A stretch of DNA of 64,000 nucleotides from a virus, in IMG/VR virus record IMGVR_UViG_3300008120_000057, positions 1 through 64,000 of that record. The stretch is one strand, 5' to 3'. A program made the translations under genes and the position numbers. Positions 27,393-34,818 of this stretch are shown in pieces. Below the pieces are notes generated by a model. It was not told the DNA's origin and searched no databases. It saw only the letters and a program-made list of their open reading frames with translations. Numbering within the stretch: position 1 is the stretch's first letter; every line of letters starts with the position of its first letter.

Positions 27393-27644
27393 TCAATCCC
27401 ACTCCTTGTGATCACCTAACTTTTCGTTATAATCATAACCATCCATGTACTCAGTAATTTCTTCCCTAGTAAGTTTAATTACTCTAGTACCATTCCCAGT
27501 CCCTTCGGGGTACCAATGAGGATCACGCGGGCGGCGATAATAACTATCAGCACGACCTCGGTCATACAAACCACCGTGACGGTTACGGTCAAATTGCGGT
27601 TCGTCTTTTAAAATACGAATAACTTTTTCTTTAGTAATTTCCAT
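27393..27644 (-). CDS. Conserved phage hypothetical protein, 83 aa
   Basis: Contains HGGLYDRGRADSYYRRPRDPHWYPEGTG followed by LTREEITEYMDGYDYNE, a distinctive conserved pattern in small proteins from many myoviruses. ATG at 27644 after GGAGATTAAT. Function unknown. Confidence 0.8.
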   Translation of the reverse strand: MEITKEKVIRILKDEPQFDRNRHGGLYDRGRADSYYRRPRDPHWYPEGTGNGTRVIKLTREEITEYMDGYDYNEKLGDHKEWD

Positions 27645-27645
27645 A

Positions 27646-27846
27646 TTAATCTCCAAGATAGATACCACCTGCTTGACGGCGCTCAAGTTCCCATTGACGG
27701 TGCAAACGCTTGATCAACCATTGGGTAAAATCTTTGACTGCACCAAAATCTTTTACACATACCTTGTGACGCTGGCGAATATCTTTTTCCTGCGCAACAT
27801 CAAACCCTAGTGACTTGAACAAAGCTAGTTGTCGTTCTGTTAACAT
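27646..27846 (-). CDS. Small hypothetical protein, 66 aa
   Basis: Helical, basic: TERQLALFKSLGFDVAQEKDIRQRHKVCVKDF then WLIKRLHRQWELERRQAGG. Promoter at 27878-27906. Function unknown. Confidence 0.65.
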   Translation of the reverse strand: MLTERQLALFKSLGFDVAQEKDIRQRHKVCVKDFGAVKDFTQWLIKRLHRQWELERRQAGGIYLGD

Positions 27847-27877
27847 GATTACTCCGTATCAATCAATCAATACCGTT

Positions 27878-27906
27878 ATTATATGCCCAAACGGATTTAT
27901 TGTCAA
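27878..27906 (-). promoter_or_regulatory. Early promoter, TTGACAATAAATC family
   Basis: -35 TTGACA at 27901-27906, 17-bp spacer beginning ATAAATCC, -10 TATAAT at 27878-27883. Confidence 0.85.
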
Positions 27907-27943
27907 CCGTTATCATATTTGCAATAAATGGATAAATATCATT

Positions 27944-28168
27944 ATGACAAGATTACAATTTTATCACTATATAAAGCAATTCATTCTTTATTTTCCTACA
28001 CCGACATCTTTTGTACTAGGAGTGTTATCACTTACCGGTCCAAGTTATATATGTGGGCAACATGGATACGAAATGTCCTTAATGTGGTTTTTAATGAGTT
28101 TAGCACATAGTAAAGTATACATTGATTTTGTAGAGCAATACTTTTGCCCAAACAAACATAAACATTAA
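27944..28168 (+). CDS. Putative small membrane protein on opposite strand, 74 aa
   Basis: The frame from ATG 27944 reads TRLQFYHYIKQFILYFPTPTSFVLGVLSLTGPSYICG, with two hydrophobic helices. It is the only (+) gene inside the early (-) cluster and fills the gap between a promoter and the convergent gene ending at 28169. No clear ribosome site, so only moderately supported. Confidence 0.45.
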   Translation: MTRLQFYHYIKQFILYFPTPTSFVLGVLSLTGPSYICGQHGYEMSLMWFLMSLAHSKVYIDFVEQYFCPNKHKH

Positions 28169-28372
28169 TTACCTAGATAGCATCTTAGCTAGGTAGTTGT
28201 GTATCTCAGCCATTTCCTCATGATCCACATAAAAATCAGTCAATGGATCGTAATACTTGCCCTCTTTTGGATCGTAGTACAATACACGACCATCTGAGTA
28301 GAAGAAAGGACCCTCTAGACCTTTGCGGGGCTGCCAGCGATTATCACGCTCGTTTAAGATTTTGTATGCCAT
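28169..28372 (-). CDS. Hypothetical phage protein, 67 aa
   Basis: Start at 28372 chosen (AYKILNERDNRWQPRKGLEGPFFYSDGRVLYYDPKEGKYYDPLTDFYVDHEEM). Typical small acidic/aromatic phage protein. Ends next to the convergent (+) gene. Confidence 0.6.
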   Translation of the reverse strand: MAYKILNERDNRWQPRKGLEGPFFYSDGRVLYYDPKEGKYYDPLTDFYVDHEEMAEIHNYLAKMLSR

Positions 28373-28373
28373 A

Positions 28374-28550
28374 TTATTTGTAGGTTTTAACGTCCCAGAT
28401 AAGAAACAAACCAATGCCTAACCAAAATAGACCCGTCATTACATTACCTAATGCAATGTTTACAAGCCCACTCATTACGTTTAGATATCCAATTGAATAT
28501 CCAATTATAGCACGGTGCTTCCAAAACCAATCTACAATTTTCGTTTTCAT
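28374..28550 (-). CDS. Small membrane protein, 58 aa
   Basis: ATG at 28550 overlaps the upstream stop region. KTKIVDWFWKHRAIIGYSIGYLNVMSGLVNIALGNVMTGLFWLGIGLFLIWDVKTYK is mostly hydrophobic, two membrane helices. Function unknown. Confidence 0.6.
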   Translation of the reverse strand: MKTKIVDWFWKHRAIIGYSIGYLNVMSGLVNIALGNVMTGLFWLGIGLFLIWDVKTYK

Positions 28551-28777
28551 CATTCCACCCCAAAATGTTTTTTAACATCATCAACACAACGGCGAACTTC
28601 CCAGTCCTCACGATTTAGGTCGCCCATAAATCGTCTGTTCAATACACCAATACAATCCTTGACAATCAGATCCGCAAACTTAAGTATGGCAGTGCGGTCG
28701 TACTCATCCATCTCATCCCAACAGCCTTGTGCTGTTAGTCCGGCTTCGTACATAAGGTCATCAAATTTATTTGTCAT
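28550..28777 (-). CDS. Conserved phage hypothetical protein, 75 aa
   Basis: The pattern KFADLIVKDCIGVLNRRF...VRRCVDDVKKHFGVE is common in small phage proteins. Overlaps neighbours by 1-4 nt on both sides. Function unknown. Confidence 0.7.
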   Translation of the reverse strand: MTNKFDDLMYEAGLTAQGCWDEMDEYDRTAILKFADLIVKDCIGVLNRRFMGDLNREDWEVRRCVDDVKKHFGVE

Positions 28778-29001
28778 AGTTTAGTTTTAATACTTTGAAT
28801 AACTTCCTCTGCCTCATCGGTAGTTTCAACTTGATCGATTATTGCAAGCTTCATCATTTCAATGAGGCTATAACAATCACGTTGGTCTTGTTTAGGCAGT
28901 GTAGATATAAAACTTTCAACACCTTCCATTGTTTCAATAGCCCACATGATATCACATAATGCAGCTTGCTTTTCTGTTAAGCCTTCTAGTTCGAATAACA
29001 T
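28774..29001 (-). CDS. Conserved phage hypothetical protein, 75 aa
   Basis: Helical acidic protein (ELEGLTEKQAALCDIMWAIETMEGVESFISTLPKQDQRDCYSLIEMM). Resembles a small uncharacterised phage protein family. Overlaps the next gene by 4 nt. Confidence 0.65.
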   Translation of the reverse strand: MLFELEGLTEKQAALCDIMWAIETMEGVESFISTLPKQDQRDCYSLIEMMKLAIIDQVETTDEAEEVIQSIKTKL

Positions 29002-29133
29002 TTAGCCTCCGTATATCAGTAATGCTACTATAAAACCGGCTACAAAAGCAAGCATTAAGTTGACCATTTTGTCGCCAGTTTCAGGACTTGGTGTAGGAAT
29101 AGCATCGATAAAATTTTCTAAAAATCTTTTCAT
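29002..29133 (-). CDS. Tiny membrane peptide, 43 aa
   Basis: ATG at 29133: KRFLENFIDAIPTPSPETGDKMVNLMLAFVAGFIVALLIYGG, one C-terminal membrane span. Abuts genes on both sides. Function unknown. Confidence 0.5.
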   Translation of the reverse strand: MKRFLENFIDAIPTPSPETGDKMVNLMLAFVAGFIVALLIYGG

Positions 29134-29134
29134 A

Positions 29135-29326
29135 TTAAAGCCCCCAATAGCAATTACACAAAAAATCTGCGGTTTCGTTATCATACAAATAACTTAAAGT
29201 TTTCCATACAGAATCTTCAACATTATTGTATTCGCGGAAACCCGTGTAAAGATTTTTAAAATACATTTCATCCCCACGGGCTTCGGTATATCTTTCGGCT
29301 CGTTTTAAGAATTCTAGTGTGTACAT
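29135..29326 (-). CDS. Hypothetical phage protein, 63 aa
   Basis: YTLEFLKRAERYTEARGDEMYFKNLYTGFREYNNVEDSVWKTLSYLYDNET; two C-terminal Cys. AGAGGAATAAAAATG gives a good start. Function unknown. Confidence 0.6.
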   Translation of the reverse strand: MYTLEFLKRAERYTEARGDEMYFKNLYTGFREYNNVEDSVWKTLSYLYDNETADFLCNCYWGL

Positions 29327-29337
29327 TTTTATTCCTC

Positions 29338-29478
29338 TTATACCATCTGTAAGGGGTTACGGCGACGCAAGTGTGCGAGTGCCTGCTCTTTGCTATCAAA
29401 CCTTCCTGAGATCGGGGTTTGATGACGACCACGCACAATGTACCATCCGTTCAGTAATTTATTGAATACGATTTTCAT
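29338..29478 (-). CDS. Small hypothetical protein, 46 aa
   Basis: ATG at 29478: KIVFNKLLNGWYIVRGRHQTPISGRFDSKEQALAHLRRRNPLQ, a beta-beta-alpha pattern typical of small phage proteins. GGAGTATGTA precedes the start. Confidence 0.6.
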   Translation of the reverse strand: MKIVFNKLLNGWYIVRGRHQTPISGRFDSKEQALAHLRRRNPLQMV

Positions 29479-29480
29479 AA

Positions 29481-29753
29481 TTACATACTCCAGTAAGTTT
29501 CGCTGGACGGGCTGCAATAGTAAGGAGTGTCGTAACGCTCCTGAAACTCTTTACCATTCATCATGTTTTTGCGGGTGATATAAGTTTCAAAAACTTCAAC
29601 AATAAAACCCAACTTACGCTTGCCTTCAGCAACCGCTTGGATGTAATCTTTGGTGCTAGGAGCAAAATCTTGTTTTGCATACAAGCGGCGACCTTCTTTG
29701 GTACGCTTGTCAGACTTGTAAATCTCAAGAGTGTATTCGGTAAGCTTCGACAT
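29481..29753 (-). CDS. Conserved phage hypothetical protein, 90 aa
   Basis: TEYTLEIYKSDKRTKEGRRLYAKQDFAPSTKDYIQAVAEGKRKLGFIVEVFETYITRKNMM recurs in phage small proteins. First gene after the promoter at 29784. Function unknown. Confidence 0.7.
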   Translation of the reverse strand: MSKLTEYTLEIYKSDKRTKEGRRLYAKQDFAPSTKDYIQAVAEGKRKLGFIVEVFETYITRKNMMNGKEFQERYDTPYYCSPSSETYWSM

Positions 29754-29783
29754 TTACTTCTCCTTATCAGTGACTATAACGAT

Positions 29784-29812
29784 AGTATATCGCCAGTTGG
29801 ATTTATTGTCAA
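29784..29812 (-). promoter_or_regulatory. Early promoter, TTGACAATAAATC family
   Basis: -35 TTGACA at 29807-29812, 17-bp spacer beginning ATAAATCC, -10 TATACT at 29784-29789. The -35 box overlaps the stop region of the upstream 51-aa gene. Confidence 0.8.
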
Positions 29813-29964
29813 GTTTCGGGTGAATATTTTTTGTGTTTTTGTTGTCTTTTATACAACATTTTGCTTTTGACAACTTTGGGTTTGAATGGGAGGTCGTTAT
29901 CAAAAAGAACACGGTGTGCCCTAGTTTTGATGGGTGTTACAAAAGTGACAACTTCTCGTTTCAT
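29809..29964 (-). CDS. Conserved small basic phage protein, 51 aa
   Basis: ATG at 29964: KREVVTFVTPIKTRAHRVLFDNDLPFKPKVVKSKMLYKRQQKHKKYSPET. The AHRVLFDNDLPFKPK core followed by a basic tail recurs in many phage genomes. Promoter at 30001-30029. Confidence 0.7.
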   Translation of the reverse strand: MKREVVTFVTPIKTRAHRVLFDNDLPFKPKVVKSKMLYKRQQKHKKYSPET

Positions 29965-30000
29965 GATAGTAAAATAATAACATCTATTTATGATACCATC

Positions 30001-30029
30001 ATTATAATACTAATTGGATTTATTGTCAA
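30001..30029 (-). promoter_or_regulatory. Early promoter, TTGACAATAAATC family
   Basis: -35 TTGACA at 30024-30029, 17-bp spacer beginning ATAAATCC, -10 TATAAT at 30001-30006. Confidence 0.85.
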
Positions 30030-30325
30030 CCAATTGCAAACTGTACTTGTTTTACACTTTTGACAACAAAACTTCTCCAGCCCATTGCTTCAACATCATA
30101 CACGGCTATTGAGTTTTCGGGAGTTGCTTTGGGCTTTCTGTTCTCGTTAACTACAGTAGGAGGGAGTAGCATTGGATCAAGTGTGCATTTCATCACCCGT
30201 TCAGTGCCATCTTTTTTCATAAAGGTGACAGTAACGGTTGTTTCTTTTAGCACACCTGATATCCAAGTTTTGAAGGTACTCCACTCAACGTCTGTCCATG
30301 AACTTGCTGGCGTAACATTATTCAT
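30026..30325 (-). CDS. Conserved phage SH3-barrel-like protein, 99 aa
   Basis: WISGVLKETTVTVTFMKKDGTERVMKCTLDPMLLPP followed by IAVYDVEAMGWRSFVVKSVKQVQF. This is the pattern of a small beta-barrel (DUF2693-like) protein family widespread in phages. Overlaps the next gene by 4 nt. Confidence 0.8.
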   Translation of the reverse strand: MNNVTPASSWTDVEWSTFKTWISGVLKETTVTVTFMKKDGTERVMKCTLDPMLLPPTVVNENRKPKATPENSIAVYDVEAMGWRSFVVKSVKQVQFAIG

Positions 30326-30633
30326 TGCTCAACTCCAATTTCTTCACAGGCTTCGTTGACTTTAAACATATCGTCAAAGAATCTATATCCATCTTCTAAC
30401 AGTCTGCGAGTATAAAATTTATTAAAGAAAAATGCCAGCATTATTTGTACAGGCAACCAAGTTAATGTAACTACTCCAAATATCCATATGGCAAAGTGTA
30501 CCAATGCCATTGAATAGTGGCCTCTGAGCAGAGGTACCCAGAAGCCAAAAAATAAATAGGTCCAACTGAACCCATAATAACCACGCTTTACAATACCCGT
30601 AGTAGGGTGACGCATTCTAATTGATTTTGCCAT
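30322..30633 (-). CDS. DUF2628-like membrane protein, 103 aa
   Basis: GYYGFSWTYLFFGFWVPLLRGHYSMALVHFAIWIFGVVTLTWLP with two or three membrane spans and a conserved FNKFYTRRLLEDGYRF tail, the layout of DUF2628 proteins. Inner-membrane location inferred. Function unknown. Confidence 0.7.
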   Translation of the reverse strand: MAKSIRMRHPTTGIVKRGYYGFSWTYLFFGFWVPLLRGHYSMALVHFAIWIFGVVTLTWLPVQIMLAFFFNKFYTRRLLEDGYRFFDDMFKVNEACEEIGVEQ

Positions 30634-31070
30634 TATTCTTTCATAGGTGTAAAAAATGCGGTCTTAATTTTTTCAGGTGTCCATGACTTTAAGTAGTCAT
30701 TGTCACTATAACAAAGTTTGACTGCTTCTTCCTCTGAAATAACACGATGACTAGATATTGTCTCGCCCAAATGTAGTTGACTGAATTCTTTTGCTTCTTC
30801 CATAGTTACAGTATCAAGTGCCCATTCTGCTTTACCAATTGGTACTTCTATACAGTATCTATGCCTGAACATTTGAACAGTTTCAACCAAGACCCACTCT
30901 GTATTTACACTTTTTTCAATTTTTGAGAGGATTACGGTTCCGTCTTCTTCAATGTCCCATTTAAGTTCATCACCCTCTTTCCAGTTAAGGTCTTGGATCA
31001 TTTGATCAGGGAGCTGAACAACGGCGTCACCATCTTCGTTTGTAAATACTTCAAGTTGTCCGAATTTCAT
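30633..31070 (-). CDS. AbrB-domain fusion protein, 145 aa
   Basis: N-terminal AbrB-type hairpin (GDAVVQLPDQMIQDLNWKEGDELKWDIEEDG, residues 13-46) fused to about 95 residues ending in LKSWTPEKIKTAFFTPMKE. The C-terminal part resembles domains in T4-like marine phages. Possible DNA-binding regulator; unproven. Confidence 0.7.
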   Translation of the reverse strand: MKFGQLEVFTNEDGDAVVQLPDQMIQDLNWKEGDELKWDIEEDGTVILSKIEKSVNTEWVLVETVQMFRHRYCIEVPIGKAEWALDTVTMEEAKEFSQLHLGETISSHRVISEEEAVKLCYSDNDYLKSWTPEKIKTAFFTPMKE

Positions 31071-31189
31071 TTTATATATTCCTCTGCGTATCTTAAGGCT
31101 AATTCATAGTTCTCAAAATTACTCACAAAACTATGACCCATATCATTAGTGACAACGACAAAGAATTTCTTGTCATTTTCTTTGAACAA
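31067..31189 (-). CDS. Possible small protein, 40 aa, TTG start
   Basis: The frame from TTG 31189 reads FKENDKKFFVVVTNDMGHSFVSNFENYELALRYAEEYIK and overlaps the next start by 4 nt (ATGA). Protein-like composition, but the start codon is uncertain. Confidence 0.4.
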   Translation of the reverse strand: MFKENDKKFFVVVTNDMGHSFVSNFENYELALRYAEEYIK

Positions 31190-31199
31190 AATACTACGC

Positions 31200-31463
31200 T
31201 TATTGCTCGTCTGGAATATCTGTAGTGGTTTCATAATCGTATAAACTTTGCTTCCAATCAGCTCCTACATAATATTCAAGTAATATTTCCATTGCTTTTT
31301 TATAGCGTTTGTTTGCCTTTAAATCTTCTTTTTGATAGGGCTTCAAATTTTCTTTACTATCTTTTAAATTTCTAATATCACTCTTTAGATTTTTGTAATC
31401 CTGAATCATAACACTACGAAAAATGCTATCTACTGCATCACTGGTAAGTTCAACCTTCAACAT
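31200..31463 (-). CDS. Hypothetical phage protein, 87 aa
   Basis: Start at 31463 fits GGAG spacing better than the ATG two codons upstream. LKVELTSDAVDSIFRSVMIQDYKNLKSDIRNLKDSKENLKPYQKEDLKANKRYKKAMEILLEYY: helical, coiled-coil-like. Common phage small protein. Confidence 0.65.
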   Translation of the reverse strand: MLKVELTSDAVDSIFRSVMIQDYKNLKSDIRNLKDSKENLKPYQKEDLKANKRYKKAMEILLEYYVGADWKQSLYDYETTTDIPDEQ

Positions 31464-31998
31464 TGTCATCTCCTTCTAGTTGGATTTCATTAAGTTCTTG
31501 TTTAATTTTGGCATAGCGTTCTTCACGTTCTTTTTCTTCTTTAATTCCATGCTCAGTCAATTCTACATCACTTTCGCAATAAGGACAAATCTTTCGGGGG
31601 TCATCAATCTCATTGCCCTCTTTATCTTCCCAAGACCATTGTGCATCATAGCTTTGTCCATTCCATTTACACTTAGTACATTTATGTGTAGGTTCTGGTG
31701 GGGGAGGTTCGTGATGCCAGCTATCCTCATCTCCGTACTCGTATGTAATTTCATATCCGCCTTTGCGGTCTGTCCACCAATCATCATATTGGCGTTCCCA
31801 CTCTAACTCTACATCATTATTCCAGGCGTCTTGTATAATTGATTCTATATCGGCTTCACCTGATTCTACTTCTTGCCAAAGTTTTTCTAGTTCATCTTCA
31901 TCATAATCTGGATAAATTTCTTCTAGTGTATCCTTTGTAAATTCAATTGCAAATTGACTATCAACTTGATGCCATTCATGTTTAACTAGAGTTACCAT
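31450..31998 (-). CDS. Acidic protein with zinc ribbon, 182 aa
   Basis: N-terminal acidic helical region, then a Pro stretch (PPPPEP) and a zinc ribbon: HKCTKCKWNG...ICPYCESD (two CxxC). Highly acidic overall. Overlaps the next gene by 14 nt. Function unknown. Confidence 0.7.
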   Translation of the reverse strand: MVTLVKHEWHQVDSQFAIEFTKDTLEEIYPDYDEDELEKLWQEVESGEADIESIIQDAWNNDVELEWERQYDDWWTDRKGGYEITYEYGDEDSWHHEPPPPEPTHKCTKCKWNGQSYDAQWSWEDKEGNEIDDPRKICPYCESDVELTEHGIKEEKEREERYAKIKQELNEIQLEGDDNVEG

Positions 31999-32007
31999 AT
32001 TTTTCCT

Positions 32008-32319
32008 TTAGGCTGTGAACCATTCATCTTGGTCTTGTGTTATAAGTGTTTCTGCTCCATCATACTCATCAATACGAAACTTTGTACCTTCGGGTACCCA
32101 GTATATGCCCAATCCTTCAACGCCACCGAAATAATGATCGTCACCATAAAACTTTTCGCAATGTGCTAAAATTCTATCATGTGGCCAGTCAAGTTCAATC
32201 ATTTTGACAACATCAGGATCAAACAACAATTCGGGAATGTGATGCCATGAATACCATCCAGCACCAAACCCTGCTGATACTAATACAGCAACTTTTCCAT
32301 CTCTTATTAACTTGTTCAT
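32008..32319 (-). CDS. Conserved phage/bacterial hypothetical protein, 103 aa
   Basis: Begins NKLIRDGKVAVLVSAGFGAGWYSWH, a conserved start seen in phage and bacterial proteins of this size, and ends GIYWVPEGTKFRIDEYDGAE. No catalytic motif known. Confidence 0.75.
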   Translation of the reverse strand: MNKLIRDGKVAVLVSAGFGAGWYSWHHIPELLFDPDVVKMIELDWPHDRILAHCEKFYGDDHYFGGVEGLGIYWVPEGTKFRIDEYDGAETLITQDQDEWFTA

Positions 32320-32320
32320 T

Positions 32321-32527
32321 TTATTGTTTTTTCAACCTCGCACACTTAGCCTTGACTTCAATAGGTGTGTTATCTAATTTTTCTGCTAATTCACAATCAT
32401 AGGTTACGCTATATTTTTCAATATCGTTTAATCTTAACCAACTATAAACACCGAAACCGAAAAATAGTAGCCATGAAACTACCAAGGCACAAGTGGTAAG
32501 GAACAACTGCATTTGTAATCTACGCAT
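32321..32527 (-). CDS. Single-span membrane protein, 68 aa
   Basis: Basic N-terminus, one membrane helix (LFLTTCALVVSWLLFFGFGVYSWL), then a short domain with two Cys likely in the periplasm. Function unknown. Confidence 0.6.
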   Translation of the reverse strand: MRRLQMQLFLTTCALVVSWLLFFGFGVYSWLRLNDIEKYSVTYDCELAEKLDNTPIEVKAKCARLKKQ

Positions 32528-32547
32528 AATGCTATTGTACTATAATT

Positions 32548-32862
32548 TTATTTAAAAGTATTGAGTTTTGGGCAATATTGTTTGAGTAATTCTAGTTCAC
32601 GCTGGTGCGCTTCTGCTTTACCGCGCACAATTTCAACAACACCATAATTGAATGCACTAGTACCATGCTTGCGAATACTATTATACAATGCCCAATCTTT
32701 GTTTTCAGCAAATGCTCGTTGGACATGCTTGCGTATGCGTACATGTAGTGATTTTTTGACCGTACTATTCTTATTTGTAATACCAATGTACTGCTCGTTT
32801 GTTGCAGTATTAGTAATTACATAAATGATATGATTACGATCTGATCTGCGTTTTCTAGTCAT
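32548..32862 (-). CDS. GIY-YIG homing-type endonuclease, 104 aa
   Basis: The GIY-YIG core is visible as HIIYVITNTATNEQYIGITNKN (residues 11-32), followed by the RIRKH Arg segment and a conserved KHGTSAFNYGVVE. Phage members cut DNA as homing or recombination nucleases. Promoter at 32869 lies just downstream of it, driving the opposite direction of genomic order on the same strand; its own start is close to an unrelated -10-like sequence. Confidence 0.85.
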   Translation of the reverse strand: MTRKRRSDRNHIIYVITNTATNEQYIGITNKNSTVKKSLHVRIRKHVQRAFAENKDWALYNSIRKHGTSAFNYGVVEIVRGKAEAHQRELELLKQYCPKLNTFK

Positions 32863-32868
32863 GCCAAC

Positions 32869-32897
32869 ATTATAGCACTAACCGGATTTATTGTCAA
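32869..32897 (-). promoter_or_regulatory. Early promoter, TTGACAATAAATC family
   Basis: -35 TTGACA at 32892-32897, 17-bp spacer beginning ATAAATCC, -10 TATAAT at 32869-32874; directly upstream of the GIY-YIG gene and overlapping the 3' end of the protease-like gene. Confidence 0.85.
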
Positions 32898-33348
32898 GTT
32901 TGGCTAAATGTTTCTTATTTGCTAACTCTAGGGCTTCTGTTAACAATTTGTTAACACGGTTATCTACATCTATTTCCCACGGGCAATTTTTGTACTCGTC
33001 ATAATCAATCTGATCTGGAGGCTTATTGTAGTATGGTATTCCACGCCAATAATATACACCTTGCTTAATTTCTAGTAGCTTGGTGTGTCTTTGGTTAACA
33101 TGTATCAATTCATGTACTAGGATAGTAGGAATTTCATTTGCCTGAAGTGTACTGTTTATGCCAATTCTATAATAAATGTTTTTGTCAACACCACCGTAAA
33201 CTTCATTTGGTAAATCGTATAAACAAATTTCTAGTGAATTGGGTAATTCGATGAGGGTAGAAACTGCATCAACAATACTTGTGATAACAGTTTCTATGAG
33301 ATGGGTTTTGTGAGTATTTCTGTAATAGAACTTTACTTGTGTTGCCAC
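32878..33348 (-). CDS. HExxH metallopeptidase-like protein, 156 aa
   Basis: The motif TILVHELIHVNQRH (residues about 77-90) has the zinc-binding HExxH helix; a further acidic/His region follows. The small size and WEIDVDNRVNKLL tail resemble SprT-like or phage metallopeptidases of unknown substrate. Overlaps the upstream gene by 1 nt. Confidence 0.7.
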   Translation of the reverse strand: MATQVKFYYRNTHKTHLIETVITSIVDAVSTLIELPNSLEICLYDLPNEVYGGVDKNIYYRIGINSTLQANEIPTILVHELIHVNQRHTKLLEIKQGVYYWRGIPYYNKPPDQIDYDEYKNCPWEIDVDNRVNKLLTEALELANKKHLAKLDNKSG

Positions 33349-33638
33349 TAGTGCAAGGTCCTGTTGTTTACAAAATCAACATATTGTTCTACTTGCTCTA
33401 CTAGGTCTTCCTTACTATAACCTAATTGTGCAAGTAGTGGGAGAACTTCTATAAACAACCCAAATGTGGCAGTTCCGTATATGTAGTTTTCATCTTCATT
33501 GCCATAATCAAAATCTTGTATTAATGGCATGATAGTATTTTCTATAAACTCACTAGCTTTTTTACCGCTTTCTTCATACTGCCAATCTTCATATGCTTCT
33601 TCTTCTATTTCTTGTATTACATCATTGGCTTTTGTCAT
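33348..33638 (-). CDS. Hypothetical acidic protein, 96 aa
   Basis: Glu/Asp-rich helical protein (VIQEIEEEAYEDWQYEESGKKASEFIENTIMPLIQDFDYG). No domain recognised. Stop overlaps the start of the metallopeptidase-like gene. Confidence 0.6.
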   Translation of the reverse strand: MTKANDVIQEIEEEAYEDWQYEESGKKASEFIENTIMPLIQDFDYGNEDENYIYGTATFGLFIEVLPLLAQLGYSKEDLVEQVEQYVDFVNNRTLH

Positions 33639-33674
33639 GTTAGTCTTTCATAAGAATTACTACTATATATCTAT

Positions 33675-34565
33675 TTAGACTGAACCGTAATTATGTATGG
33701 TTTTCATTGATTTTTCTATAAGATAGCTTCTTTCCTTACTGGACCTTGCACCAAGTATGACCACATTGAAAAGTTTATTTTCTGAGTTTACTAGCATTGT
33801 TATACAAAATCCAGCAGCGTTTGTAAAGCCTGTTTTGATAGTCACTATGCCCTCTTTACCGAACATAGTACTTGTAGGTCTAGCACGAATTTTATAAGTT
33901 TTCTTGCCCTTCGTTGCAGTTACGGTTACGTTTTCCATACTTGCTGCTTCACGAAAGATTGTATAATAACTCGCTGCTTTAGTGAGTTGAGTTATGTCTG
34001 TCAGTGTACTTCTATTATTGGCGTCAAGCCCAGTTGGTTCATAAAAAACTGTATTGTGCATGCCGAGTTCTCTAGCATTCTTATTCATCTCATATATGAA
34101 TGCGTCGAACCCGCCTGGATAATTTTGTGCCAATGTCATTGCTGCCAAATTATCACTATGTACTAAACTTAGTTTAACTAAATCTATTCTGGTAAGTTGC
34201 ATACCTTTAGATAATCTAGTATGATTACCTAAACTACTTTGCACTGTGATAACTTCATTTAGATTTTGATTATTTTTAACTACAGTGTATACCGTCATTA
34301 ATTTACTAATGCTGGCAATACTTGATCTGGCATAATTATCTTGGTTACCTTGTACAATAGAATTATCAGTTAGGTTAACTAATAATACATTTGCGGTAGT
34401 GTTGATGTACTTTGGCTGTTGCAATTTTGGTTTGCGTTTTGCCTTTTTGTACACAGATTTATGCACATATTGCTTTTTCTTTACTGGCTTGCGAACTTCT
34501 TTCGCATCGATAGCCGTACTAAAAGCCAATAATAGTGTTGTTAATATTAAAAAAATCTTCTTCAT
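33675..34565 (-). CDS. D-alanyl-D-alanine carboxypeptidase/endopeptidase (PBP7/8 type)
   Basis: 296 aa with a signal peptide (KKIFLILTTLLLAFSTAIDA) and a Lys-rich linker. The S11 family motifs are all present: SISKLM (SxxK nucleophile), SDN (SxN), and IKTGFTNAAG (KTG). GLDANNRSTLTDI between them is typical of DacD/PbpG. Cellular homologues trim or cut peptidoglycan crosslinks in the periplasm. In a phage it may remodel the wall for lysis or expansion (inference). Promoter at 34592-34620. Confidence 0.9.
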   Translation of the reverse strand: MKKIFLILTTLLLAFSTAIDAKEVRKPVKKKQYVHKSVYKKAKRKPKLQQPKYINTTANVLLVNLTDNSIVQGNQDNYARSSIASISKLMTVYTVVKNNQNLNEVITVQSSLGNHTRLSKGMQLTRIDLVKLSLVHSDNLAAMTLAQNYPGGFDAFIYEMNKNARELGMHNTVFYEPTGLDANNRSTLTDITQLTKAASYYTIFREAASMENVTVTATKGKKTYKIRARPTSTMFGKEGIVTIKTGFTNAAGFCITMLVNSENKLFNVVILGARSSKERSYLIEKSMKTIHNYGSV

Positions 34566-34591
34566 AGAGTATTTGTCACTATCAAACCCTT

Positions 34592-34620
34592 ATTATAAAC
34601 GCATTTTTTACGCATGTCAA
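34592..34620 (-). promoter_or_regulatory. Promoter for the D-Ala-D-Ala carboxypeptidase gene
   Basis: -35 TTGACA at 34615-34620, 17-bp spacer, -10 TATAAT at 34592-34597. A GCGT...ACGC inverted repeat fills the spacer. Confidence 0.75.
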
Positions 34621-34643
34621 ACATAAAGGTTTGGTAAAAATAT

Positions 34644-34818
34644 AAATGTTCCGTTGTAATTGTTTAGTGTGTAGGGTTACTGTATTATTACATTCAGTTG
34701 CGCAGAAGAAACAAACAATTACAAACGAAAAAAGGTGTTCTGAAGTACTATATGTACTATAGCTGATGAACCATACAGTAATACTGTCTTAAGTACTATT
34801 ATAATATAAGGATTCACC
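34644..34818 (+). promoter_or_regulatory. Control region with inverted repeats upstream of the LuxR-type gene
   Basis: 12-bp inverted repeat TTGTAATTGTTT (34654-34665) / AAACAATTACAA (34713-34724); near-palindrome ACAGTAATACTGT (34775-34787); AGTAC-TATAT-GTACT (34744-34758) and a further AGTACT at 34792. A -10-like TATTATAATAT lies just before the GTG start. The repeats look like operator sites for the downstream regulator. Confidence 0.6.
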
